Of a stretch of DNA of 64,000 nucleotides, positions 55,601 through 64,000 are shown in pieces. Origin of the DNA: Exophiala sp. HKRS030 (taxonomy: Eukaryota > Ascomycota > Eurotiomycetes > Chaetothyriales > Herpotrichiellaceae). The notes beneath the pieces were generated by a model. The model was not told the origin of the DNA, searched no databases, and saw nothing but the letters and a program-made list of their open reading frames with translations. The translations under genes were made by a program, and so were the position numbers. Location of the stretch: positions 1,240,001 through 1,304,000 of the forward strand of contig JAHWDD010000010.1 of assembly GCA_023897205.1 (NCBI GenBank), written 5' to 3'. Positions within the stretch are counted from its first letter, which is position 1. Each line of letters opens with the position of its first letter.

Positions 55601-56870
55601 CGAAGTGTTGAATATTTGGTCCTACATTGCCGAATGAGAATGCACCAATCATAACGGCGAGGATGATAGTAAGGATATGAGCAAGGGTTGTTTCGCCTGA
55701 CACGAGGAAACGTGAACCCATCCAGAAGGCCAGTCCATAGTTCAAGAAGATGATGCAGAGGAGGGTTCCAATCATGCAGGCTAGAGCTCCCTTGCTGCGA
55801 ACGCCCCACCGTCTGGCTTCCTGGAGATGTACATCGTATCTTCTGGCCAGCTTATCTTGAGTGTTGAATGAAGCCGCATTGCGGATGGACGCTAGCACTT
55901 CTTCTGCCACGGATCCACCCACAGCGTAAGAGTCGAGAGATTTCTTGTTCCATCCAGCCATGAAGCGACCACCAGCACCCATGATGACAACAATAGTAAC
56001 CACCGACGACATACATATTAACGTAAGTTTCCAAAATTTGACGAAGCCAATGACAAATGCGGCAAAGAAAGCGGCCACACCTGTTAGGGTCAAGCCAACC
56101 TTCTCGCTGATAGCCTCTTGGACAAGATTTGTGTCGGCAGTGATACGTGTGGTCACTTCTCCGGCCCCGATTTTATCGAAGAAGCCGATATTCTGTCGAA
56201 GGATCGCCCTGAGGTACTGTTCTCGGACCTTGGCCGTGATGTGCTCGCCAGTATAGATGAACAAAACCGTTGAGGTGTAAATGAGACAGAACTCGCCGAT
56301 GGCAAGGTAGATAAAGTATAGCACATAGCGAACGAGTATGGAGTCGAAGTCTTCAGAGAGATTGCCCAGGACCAGTCCCTGAAAGGAACCACTGAGATTT
56401 CCGAAAATAACGGTCATCAGCGGCATAACAGCTCCGCCCCCAATGGCGGCGAGCGCAGCTATAACAATAAAAACCATGTCCCATTTAGTGGCATATCGAT
56501 ATAGACTCTTGTACGTCACCTGAACAGCAGGTGTCGCCAATTGTTTCCTCAACACTTCCCGCTCATCTTCCGGCAAGTGCGCAAGAGCGGCGTCTCCCTC
56601 GGGGACATCTCGTACCTGAACAATCTTGGAATCATACTTTCTGAGGTCTGGAGGAGTTTCTGCATTCGACGACGAAGACGCCGGTGAGTTGAGAGAGCCT
56701 GCGGGGGACCCAGGAGAGGTCTGTGTCGGTGTCGATGGAATGTGTTGTGACAACCCTACATCCTTCTCCTGATCAGTCGCAATACCCAGCTCTGCTCTCT
56801 GCTTTTCTTCTAAGTTCTCTTGGAAGGCTGATGCGCCGGCGGGCAATTCTCCCTGACCGCTTGGGTTCAT
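52671..56870 (-). CDS. ABCB full-size transporter, Mdr1/Ste6 type
   Basis: Multidrug/peptide exporter with two membrane domains and two ATPase domains (TMD1-NBD1-TMD2-NBD2). Three exons: 56870-53393, 53344-53077 and 53028-52671, introns of 48 and 48 nt; 1367 aa. The first ~110 residues are disordered. NBD1 has Walker [10 protein letters not shown], signature [15 protein letters not shown], Walker [13 protein letters not shown] and H-loop [12 protein letters not shown]2 has GPSGCGKST (restored by the first splice, which falls inside Walker A), [28 protein letters not shown] and VAHRLST. Twelve membrane segments are visible. The linker between the halves is acidic ([20 protein letters not shown]). 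Both ATP sites keep the canonical residues, so both should be active. The exported substrate is unknown; the long promoter contains several dispersed 9-mers. Confidence 0.95.
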
Positions 56871-58374
56871 ATTTTGCTTATTGCGGAATGGGAAACCTCT
56901 TCGAGGTACTTTGTCCTATCTCTGCATGTCGTAATGGGCGTGGTCTTCTAGAAATATGTCTGTGTTGTTGACGGCAGAAGAGTCAGGTGTTGACTCTATT
57001 AAGGTGAAGGATGCAGAAAGGATATTTGGTGTGGCCGCAAGAGTGTTATGGAAATTTGTACGGAGTACGCGATACGATGTGTCGGTAAGGTAAGATGCAC
57101 AAGAGGTAAGCGAGAGTCGAAGAATACGGAGTCCGAAGCAAGAATTGAATGTTTGTACAAGTATATGCACGAATGTACGGGTCATGAGAAAGTGGTACTA
57201 TTTATTAGTAGATGAAGGTCGCAGGTGCGGAACAGAGATGCAGGTGTGCCTAGTGAGCCTCGCGTAGCAGCACAAAAAACAACAGGCGGCAATAGGCGTG
57301 GATACGAGTACGGATGACTACTCCAGTAGGTACTCCATCACGCTGCAACGGCCTATTGTTTGTCCTCCGTACTCCGTACAAAAGGCCTGGAAAAGACCCC
57401 ACGCAGTTCGGTTTCGGTTAAGGCTCGCTAAGATTGGGCCCTGATTGAACATACGAGTACGCAGCGCCGCACCTAGGCTGACATTTACCCCCAATCTCTG
57501 GACAGCTACAGGCTCGAAGCTCACTAGATCTCATGCCTAAATCTCCAGTCACTTCGCCATCTTGCGTATCTCGTTCCCTTTGCCAGGATAGGTTACCGTA
57601 GTTAAGGCCAGACTCCATACATATGCTCAGTCCGAAAATGCACAATTAATTTTATGCAACAACAACAAGCGGGTGGTAGTTATCAACAAGTTGGCCTTCA
57701 AAAACGTGGCACGGACACGAATGCGGAAGCAACACGAGGTGACTCACATTATGACTCCCTCATATTGACGCAGAGTATCTGTACTATAGTATTTCATATG
57801 TGGGTGCCTACTTTGACGCCGATGGGGAATGCGAATACGATCTCTCCCCTCGGGCTCAACCTCGTCTCGGGGCCGACCACCTCCCGCCTTACACGTAAAC
57901 CTTCGCGAAGATTGCCTAGAGAGGATGTCACTGTCTCTGAATACGCATGACTGGGTTCACGTTACGAAGAGCATGGAGTACGGACAAGGAGTTCTCTATA
58001 CTCCGTACGAACTTAGTACTCCGTACTCCGTACAGTGTACAGAGTACTCCGTACAAGGTGCGTATTCGTGTCTGCGTAGTGCCACCGCCGTTGAGTACCT
58101 CTGTACAGTCTGACGAGGCTGTGAACTCAAGAGACGCAAGGCTGGTGAGGTACTTGAATGACTAAGCGATGCCTTGGCACGATCTCCCCAGACTCGAAAC
58201 TGCGGTTTGTCTATCAATGCTAGAAGTCCATACCGCGAACATCTCTACAATTCGACAAATCCCAGTATCTATCCTCATGTTCCCCATGTACGATCGCGCG
58301 AAGCCTTCTGGCAATCTTTAACAAGCCCTCAACACGTCTGCAGTCCTCATTCCTACCTTCGATGACGCGTAGCC
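56871..58374. promoter_or_regulatory. divergent promoter region, ABC transporter / CFT2, with 9-mer cluster
   Basis: 1.5 kb between divergent starts. Exact TACTCCGTA/TACGGAGTA copies occur at 57059, 57370, 57999, 58017, 58024 and 58045; the last four make a 55-bp cluster. Small frames (57654-58165) are not supported as genes. Confidence 0.45.
57999..58053. repeat. cluster of four TACTCCGTA copies
   Basis: Exact copies begin at 57999, 58017, 58024 and 58045. The second and third overlap, and the sequence between the last two includes the palindromic GTGTAC. Confidence 0.9.
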
Positions 58375-61203
58375 ATGTTCACTTTCACGCCCTTGCTCGG
58401 GGCTCAGAGCAACTCTCGAGCTTCACAATCCATTCTTGAGTTGGATGGGGGAGTCAAAATTCTTGTCGATGTTGGTTGGGATGAGAGATTCGATACTCGT
58501 CAATTAGCCGAGATAGAAAAGCATGCATCAACGTTATCCTTCATCCTCCTCACCCATGCCACTACTTCTCATATTGGTGCCTTTGCACACTGTTGCAAGC
58601 ATATCCCCATCTTCTCCCAGATTCCTGTCTACGCCACTCCGCCGGTGATCGCGTTTGGTCGCACTCTACTGCAAGATCTTTACTCTTCAACACCCTTAGC
58701 CGCCACGTTCATTCCCGGCTCAGGTTCCCCAGACGACGATTCCAGTGCCGACGACAAGTCTCGATCCCACATTCTCCGACAAGCCCCTACGTTCGAAGAG
58801 ATCAACAAGTTTTTCACCCTCATTACACCTCTGAAATACTCGCAGCCTCATCAGCCCACACCCTCGCACTTCTCAGCGCCGATAGAAGGACTTACATTGA
58901 CTGCGTACAACTCGGGACACACTCTCGGTGGAACCATATGGCACATACAATATGGAATGGAATCAATAGTCTATGCGGTAGATTGGAATCAAGCTAGGGA
59001 AAATGTCATCGCGGGAGCAGCATGGTTTGGAGGAGTAGGAGGTGCCGAAGTTATTGAGCAGTTGCGCAAGCCGACAGCGCTGGTCTGCAGCAGCATCGGC
59101 GCTGCCAAAGCTGGCTTGGCTGCTGGCCGCAAAGCAAGAGACGACGCATTGCTGGGACATATTAAGAGCAGTATCGTCAAGGGAGGGACTGTTTTGATCC
59201 CGACGGATTCGAGTGCTCGGGTCTTGGAGTTGGCATGGATTCTCGAAAAGGCTTGGGCTGATCCTATGCTCAAAGGTGCGAAGGTGTACCTGGCAAGTCG
59301 GTCTGGCAACGCAACTCTGCGCCATGCTAGGAGTTTGCTTGAATGGATGGACGACAGCATTGTTCGGGAATTTGAAGGAGAGGACGAGAATCAAACACAG
59401 ACTCATCGCAGAAATGGCAGCAAGCAAACCAATGGCACCTCTAAATCTTCAAGGCCATTCGAGTTTCAGAATGTGAAAATTGTGGAACGCAAGAGTCAGT
59501 TCGAAAAGCTATTAAAAGTCGAAGGGCCTCGCGTCATCCTTGCGAGTGATGTAAGCCTGGACTGGGGGTTCTCCCGTTCTTTATTGGAGCATATGGTGCA
59601 ACGACCGGAGAATCTTCTCCTCTTTACTGAGAAGGTGGAAGTGCGGCCTGGTACTCCTAGTCCGGGTCAGATTTTCTGGTCTTGGTTTGAACAGCGTCAA
59701 GATGGTGTAGCCCTTGAGAAGACCCCTGATGGCGAGCAACTGGAGCAGGTACACAGTGGAGGGAGGATGCTCAAGCTTCGACACGCAGAAAAGGCTTCTT
59801 TGAGCACACAAGAGAGCCAAAGATATCAAGAGTATATGGCCACTCAGAGACAAATTCAAGATTCTCTAGCCGCGAACGAACGAGACCAAGGTGCTGTGGA
59901 CGACAATTTGGACGACGAGTCAAGTACCTCATCGGAAGAAGAGTCGGAGGATGAACAGCAGGGCCGCGTCCTGAATGTTTCCTCCGCGCTTGGCCATGGC
60001 GCTCGAAACAAGCTAGCTCTTACTGACGAAGATCTTGGTATCAACGTCTTGCTACGAAAAAAAGCGGTGTACGATTATGATGTGCGCAATAAAAGGGGAA
60101 GAAATGCCGTGTTCCCTTATACCCACACACGGCGACGTGGCGACGAATTCGGAGACTTTATCAAGCCCGAAGACTTCCTGCGTGAAGAGGAAAAGGAAGA
60201 GCAAGACGCGCAACCTGACAGCAAGACAAATGGTCTGTTAGGACAAAAGCGAAAGTGGAGTGAAGCAGACAATGCACGGGAGACACATCAGAAGCGGTCA
60301 CGCCAGGGTGGCCCTGCAAGCGCGGCCGATTCTGGGGATGAATCTGACAGCGACGAGTCCGTTGTGGAGGGACATCTGGAAACTGAAGGACCCCAGGGCC
60401 CGACAAAGATCGTGTACTCCATATCCGAAATCACCGTCAATGCTCGACTAGCATTCGTTGACTTTGCCGGATTGCACGATCAGCGCAGCCTCCAGATGCT
60501 GATACCTCTCATCGGACCCAAGAAACTCATCCTCACGAGTGGAAATCCGTCGGACACGCTAGCTCTTGCATCAGACTGCAAAGAGCTGTTGGGCATGAAA
60601 GTTGTGGGTACGGAGGAGGAAACGTCGACCGAGATCTTTACACCTCATGAGGGTCAAACCATCGATGCCAGTGTCGATACGAATGCCTGGGTTGTGAAGT
60701 TGAGTAGAGAGCTTGCCAAAACGCTGCGGTGGCAGAATGTCAAGAGCATGGGCGTTGTCACTATCCAAGGTCAGTTGAAGGCTGAAGGGGAGCAGAAAAC
60801 GGATGTCGAGGACGATCCACAATCGAAGAAGCAGAAAATCGACACTGAGGCGTCTCTACAAACGACACCCCAGCCAGGTATTTCGGTCCAACCGGTTCTC
60901 GATGTTTTACCGGCCAATTTGGCTGCCTCGACAAGATCAGTGTCTCAGGCTATTCATGTTGGAGACCTACGCCTCGCCGAACTCAGGCGTATCATTGCCA
61001 TGGATGGGCACACGGCAGAATTCCGAGGCGAAGGCACCTTGCTTGTGGATGGCATGATTGCAGTGAAGAAACTCGGTAGCGGAAAAATTATCGTTGAAGG
61101 TGCCCCAATCAGCGTGACTTCGATGAGTCCCAGTACGGCAGATAATTTTACGAGAGTGAAGCAAAAGGTCTACGAAGGCCTCGCCGTTGTTGCGGCTGGA
61201 TAG
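58375..61203 (+). CDS. cft2: cleavage and polyadenylation factor subunit CFT2 (CPSF100)
   Basis: Non-catalytic metallo-beta-lactamase/beta-CASP subunit of the mRNA 3'-end cleavage and polyadenylation factor, partner of Ysh1/CPSF73. Single exon, 942 aa. The N-terminus MFTFTPLLGAQSNSRASQSI is typical. The zinc-binding HxHxDH of active members is replaced by LTHATTSHIGA at ~residues 58-68, so the enzyme is inactive as expected for CPSF100. The second metal-site region reads TAYNSGHTLGGTIWHIQY, and the beta-CASP domain follows (LIPTDSSARVLELAWILEKAW, RPENLLLFTE). Two acidic/basic disordered inserts occur (about 490-525 and 580-665). The C-terminal domain (EITVNARLAFVDFAGLHDQR, GPKKLILTSG, LRLAELRRII) is conserved. 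ATG 58375 starts immediately in the fold. Confidence 0.95.
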   Translation: MFTFTPLLGAQSNSRASQSILELDGGVKILVDVGWDERFDTRQLAEIEKHASTLSFILLTHATTSHIGAFAHCCKHIPIFSQIPVYATPPVIAFGRTLLQDLYSSTPLAATFIPGSGSPDDDSSADDKSRSHILRQAPTFEEINKFFTLITPLKYSQPHQPTPSHFSAPIEGLTLTAYNSGHTLGGTIWHIQYGMESIVYAVDWNQARENVIAGAAWFGGVGGAEVIEQLRKPTALVCSSIGAAKAGLAAGRKARDDALLGHIKSSIVKGGTVLIPTDSSARVLELAWILEKAWADPMLKGAKVYLASRSGNATLRHARSLLEWMDDSIVREFEGEDENQTQTHRRNGSKQTNGTSKSSRPFEFQNVKIVERKSQFEKLLKVEGPRVILASDVSLDWGFSRSLLEHMVQRPENLLLFTEKVEVRPGTPSPGQIFWSWFEQRQDGVALEKTPDGEQLEQVHSGGRMLKLRHAEKASLSTQESQRYQEYMATQRQIQDSLAANERDQGAVDDNLDDESSTSSEEESEDEQQGRVLNVSSALGHGARNKLALTDEDLGINVLLRKKAVYDYDVRNKRGRNAVFPYTHTRRRGDEFGDFIKPEDFLREEEKEEQDAQPDSKTNGLLGQKRKWSEADNARETHQKRSRQGGPASAADSGDESDSDESVVEGHLETEGPQGPTKIVYSISEITVNARLAFVDFAGLHDQRSLQMLIPLIGPKKLILTSGNPSDTLALASDCKELLGMKVVGTEEETSTEIFTPHEGQTIDASVDTNAWVVKLSRELAKTLRWQNVKSMGVVTIQGQLKAEGEQKTDVEDDPQSKKQKIDTEASLQTTPQPGISVQPVLDVLPANLAASTRSVSQAIHVGDLRLAELRRIIAMDGHTAEFRGEGTLLVDGMIAVKKLGSGKIIVEGAPISVTSMSPSTADNFTRVKQKVYEGLAVVAAG

Positions 61204-61569
61204 ATTAATGATCATCTCGTGGAACCTGTTTGCATTCCCCGGTCAGTTCTTGTTCTTTACCTTCATGTAACCTCTAGCTACACACCATCGGTACTGTTTG
61301 TCTGCGTCAATGTTCTCACTCGAGTCATTCCAATACGACCATCGGTCCTAGCGAACGCGGCTCAGTCGTTTGGTAGCAGTCAAGATGTCGCAGTCACGCT
61401 GGGTGATCGCTGGGACGAATGTGCCGTCGTTTTGTCTACAAATATGGCCGTCTGCCTGCTACTCTGCATATCTCTCTCGATCAGGTAGTCTGAAGAAATC
61501 GTCCTCTCGTGGACGTTTAGCAGGATCTAGTCCGTCGAGAAGCCAGAAAACGTCGATCCGCAATTCCCA
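61204..61569. other. intergenic spacer, cft2 to proline-rich gene
   Basis: 366 bp: cft2 3' region and probable promoter of the proline-rich gene. No gene is seen. Confidence 0.35.
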
Positions 61570-62514
61570 ATGGCAGGCATCGCTCCTCCCTGGGCTATGC
61601 CAGCACCACCTCCTGGGTTGACAGGAAAGGTCGAGTATCGTTACTTCACAAAGGACGGCGGTCCTCCAAACCAAGGAAAACCACCCAGCCCACCGGCAGC
61701 CTCGCAACCGCCCTCGGGTGGTCCTCCACCGCCGTACTGTCTATGGGCAGCACCACCCCAAGCACCGACTGCACCGTCGGGGCCCGCATTCTTCATTCCA
61801 CCTGGTCCAGGGTTTCCAGGAGCAGTCTGTTTCCAGAATGCTGCGCCGCCAGCACCTCCAGCCCCGACCGCGCCGCCGCCAGGTCCTGGATTCTGGTTCC
61901 AAGGTCCAGCTCCAGCTCCAGGTGTTGCTGCCCCTGCTCCGGCGCCGGGACCTGCACCGCCTCCTCCCCCGCCGCCGGTGCCCTCTGCTCCAGCACCCGC
62001 GCCGGCACCTCCTCCAGCTCCGGCGTACAATTTCGCCGCTGCTGTAGGTCAAGCTGCATGCCAACCACCGGAGCCTCCGGTCAGTGGGAACCGAGTCAAG
62101 GACCGACTCGTGGTGTTGAAAGACAGTGGAGGCACGGGATACGTCGCTCCGAAGCACAACACGACATTTCACCTTTGGAACAACAACATCCTGTCCAAGT
62201 ACCAGCCCAATTGCTACGGGCAGTTTTACATTCCTCCAGAGACCGCCGAGCCGTTTCGCGTCATGTCGGCACCGTGCTCGATGACCATGCAGGAACTGAT
62301 CATGCAACTAGACTGTGACAAGGTCCCTGGGACTCACCCACCGCACGACGTCGGCCTCGCGGAAGTCTTGGATTGCGGCAGCGGATGGTTCGTCGTGGGC
62401 TCAAAGATCAGTCTCGCCGACAGAGAAGCGAGATGGACGCTCAAGGATCTCTGGGGAGGCAACATGGGCGAAGCTGAGCAAACACGGCCTCGGTACCTGA
62501 CTCGATTCCTGTAA
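61570..62514 (+). CDS. proline/alanine/glycine-rich protein of unknown function with folded C-terminal region
   Basis: I do not recognise this as a named family. It is 314 aa, single exon. Residues 1-165 are very rich in Pro, Ala and Gly (repeated PPPP, PAPAP and GPGF runs), with a short polar island VEYRYFTKDGG at ~20-30. Residues ~170-314 look folded: NRVKDRLVVLKDSGGTGYVA, HNTTFHLWNNN, YQPNCYGQFYIPPETAEPFR, MSAPCSMTMQELIMQLDC, VLDCGSGWFVVGSKISL and WTLKDLWGGNMGEAEQTRPR. I have an impression of similar uncharacterised fungal proteins, but cannot check. The antisense frame is a Gly-rich shadow. The start at 61570 is the first ATG; an extra upstream exon cannot be excluded. Confidence 0.75.
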   Translation: MAGIAPPWAMPAPPPGLTGKVEYRYFTKDGGPPNQGKPPSPPAASQPPSGGPPPPYCLWAAPPQAPTAPSGPAFFIPPGPGFPGAVCFQNAAPPAPPAPTAPPPGPGFWFQGPAPAPGVAAPAPAPGPAPPPPPPPVPSAPAPAPAPPPAPAYNFAAAVGQAACQPPEPPVSGNRVKDRLVVLKDSGGTGYVAPKHNTTFHLWNNNILSKYQPNCYGQFYIPPETAEPFRVMSAPCSMTMQELIMQLDCDKVPGTHPPHDVGLAEVLDCGSGWFVVGSKISLADREARWTLKDLWGGNMGEAEQTRPRYLTRFL

Positions 62515-63382
62515 GGTTCTTTTCTTTCTCTGGTGTTCAAACACGAGAAGACGTTCTGTTGATGTACTAATCGGGCAACAGAGGCAAAGGCGCCTAGAGC
62601 GTTTCTTCAGGCGTATTGGTTGGATGGCCACCAGATGGTTGGATATCAAGTCTATGCAAATGTGGGCGGACAAGGGCGACTTGGGACCTTGTGCTGGGTG
62701 GAGCAGTTGAGCACCGAGATGATCACCGACATGTCTATTGTATGGTGCGTTCGGCTGGGATTTCTGGTTGCAGGTTAGCGACGCCACGATACATGTTAGA
62801 GGGGACCGAGTAGCTGATATACGAAATGTTGGAATCAATGACAAACAGCCTGCCCATCAAGGATCCAATCCATAGGTAATTACCAGCAGTAATACGAAGG
62901 ACTTTGTACGGAGCAAATCATCCCCAAGTGTCTTGTTGATGATGACCATCACTATCATGTCTTTTCCGCACTCTCCCCAATCTCTCATTCCTTTTTGGGA
63001 CGTTCCTCTCTCGGACCCTCTTTTGGATCCTCCTCCGCTCGACCCAGACAGAGAGCACAGTCTCTTCTCACTCACCATCTCCGTTTCCCTTTCTCTCCAC
63101 TACGCATCAGTTGCTACGGGTAGCCATAAAGTTCCTACTGTGTGTCTTGGTCGCTTGTACCTGTTCCGCTCCCACCGCGCGGTTTTCCCCCTCATTGGCG
63201 CCATCTCGGCGCCATCTTCTTATCGTGACCTCTGACTGGCTTTATCTCAGGCCAGACTCATCCAGGGTCCCCGCTTTGTTTGGCTTCCTGTATCAGTACT
63301 TCAACGACCCTCTATATATATTCGTTGTCCCCTTTGTTGGCTCTGCCCTTTTCCCCTCATCAATACACATCCCATCAAAAAA
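62515..63382. promoter_or_regulatory. upstream region of the amine oxidase gene with TATA element
   Basis: A TATATATA stretch at about 63312-63320 lies ~65 bp before the amine oxidase start, and pyrimidine-rich stretches (62960-63100) precede it. One-base variant TACGGAGCA at 62908. No gene is supported in the first half. Confidence 0.4.
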
Positions 63383-64000
63383 ATGGCAGCAGTGGCACAG
63401 GATTTCTCGAGCACGCCGGCAACGGCCAAAACCTCTGTCCCTCACCCTCTGTGCCCTTTGACCGCGGCGGAGATTTCCACCACCGCTGATCTGTTGAGGT
63501 CAGTATGGCCGTCGACGGTCGACCTACGTTTCAAGGTCATCACACTCGATGAGCCTGCGAAGAAGTCCATGGTTCCTTATCTCGAGGCCGAACACAGCGG
63601 TGCACCACTTCCGCCGATCCCCCGCAAGTCCTTTGTGTCATATTATATCCGCAACACAGTAAGCAAAGTCCCCTCCCTGTTTTTGGGCACGACGGGGGGC
63701 CCTGTGGATTTGCCTGATGCTCACACACACTCTCTCTTTCTACCCCTGATAGGATCGTTTCCACGAGGCCGTCGTCAATCTGACAGCCGGCAAAGTCGAG
63801 AGCAATGTCCGACTGGGTCCCAACATGCACGGCAATGGAGACTACGACGAGATTCTCCAGGTCGAGAAAAACGCCCTCGAAGATGAAGGCGTCAAGGAGG
63901 CTCTCAAGAAGCTCCAATTGCCTGCCGGCACGGTCGTCTGTGCCGATCCCTGGATTTACGGTAAGTTTTTTTTACCTCGAAAGTTTTTCGTCCCATGTTT
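63383..64000 (+). CDS. copper amine oxidase, N-terminal part (truncated by window end)
   Basis: 5' end of a copper/TPQ-dependent primary amine oxidase, which oxidises primary amines to aldehydes with release of ammonia and H2O2. Exons 63383-63658 and 63753-63960 are visible (92 + 69 codons); a second intron starts with GTAAGT at 63961 and runs out of the window. Family landmarks are HPLCPLTAAEISTTADLLRS, FKVITLDEPAKKSMVPYLEA, PRKSFVSYYIRN, DRFHEAVVNLTAGKVESNVR and TVVCADPWIYG, covering the N-terminal N2/N3 domains. The catalytic TPQ tyrosine and copper ligands lie beyond the window. The start ATG 63383 is preceded by AAAAAA. Confidence 0.9.

Noticed and set aside
61641..62030. Gly/Ala-rich minus-strand frame
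   Set aside because: Antisense shadow of the Pro/Ala-rich tract in the gene at 61570-62514.

Overview
This window is nuclear DNA of a filamentous ascomycete (Pezizomycotina). The evidence is many short GT-AG introns (about 43-174 nt, mostly near 50), dense gene packing on both strands, and a fungus-specific gene set: cell-wall alpha-1,3-glucan synthase, sphingolipid C9-methyltransferase, GDP-mannose transporter, CBM18 chitin deacetylase, and a Pho84-type phosphate transporter. A position in the Eurotiomycetes is plausible, but I cannot fix the order. I support 27 complete genes and two that run off the window ends. Two small intron-split genes, TIM8 and SPC1, were recovered only by reconstructing exons by hand.

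Layout. 0-9 kb: 3' part of alpha-1,3-glucan synthase (+), a HAD phosphatase of the CECR5/Cut-1 family (+), BMT2-like 25S rRNA methyltransferase (+) and SMI1/KNR4-like cell-wall regulator (-). 9-12 kb: a gene-poor block with an (AC)n microsatellite and a concentration of a dispersed 9-mer. 12-22 kb: GDP-mannose transporter (-), Plp1/TXNDC9-like protein (-), RPL25 (+), TIM8 (-), BUD31 (+), an EDC/PNRC-motif decapping-type protein (-), RBX1 (+) and SPC1 (-). 23-34 kb: CorA Mg transporter (+), ERD1-like EXS protein (+), sphingolipid C9-methyltransferase (+), a 2.3 kb spacer, Pho84-like transporter (+). 34-43 kb: phenol-hydroxylase-like FAD monooxygenase (-), KHDC4-like KH protein (-), BMT5-like rRNA methyltransferase (-), PEX10 (+). 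43-64 kb: YTP1-like membrane protein (-), two-CBM18 chitin deacetylase (-), YSC84-like protein (-), PTS1-bearing enoyl-CoA isomerase/hydratase (+), Swi5/Sae3 (+), full-length ABCB transporter (-), CFT2/CPSF100 (+), a proline-rich unknown protein (+) and the 5' end of a copper amine oxidase (+).

Functional themes. Most genes are conserved housekeeping genes: RNA processing (BUD31, CFT2, KHDC4-like, EDC-like), ribosome biogenesis (RPL25, BMT2, BMT5), and secretion or glycosylation (GDP-mannose transporter, ERD1, SPC1). Several neighbours touch the cell wall or surface (glucan synthase, SMI1, GDP-mannose transporter, chitin deacetylase, sphingolipid methyltransferase). PEX10 and the SKL-ending isomerase are both peroxisomal. 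There is no biosynthetic cluster, CRISPR array, transposase or virus-like region.

The strongest unexplained signal is a 9-mer, TACTCCGTA/TACGGAGTA. I count about 19 exact copies, nearly all between genes, where chance predicts fewer than one. It includes a four-copy cluster near 58.0 kb and a perfect 16-bp palindrome near 44.87 kb. I see no clear evidence of an undescribed multi-gene system.
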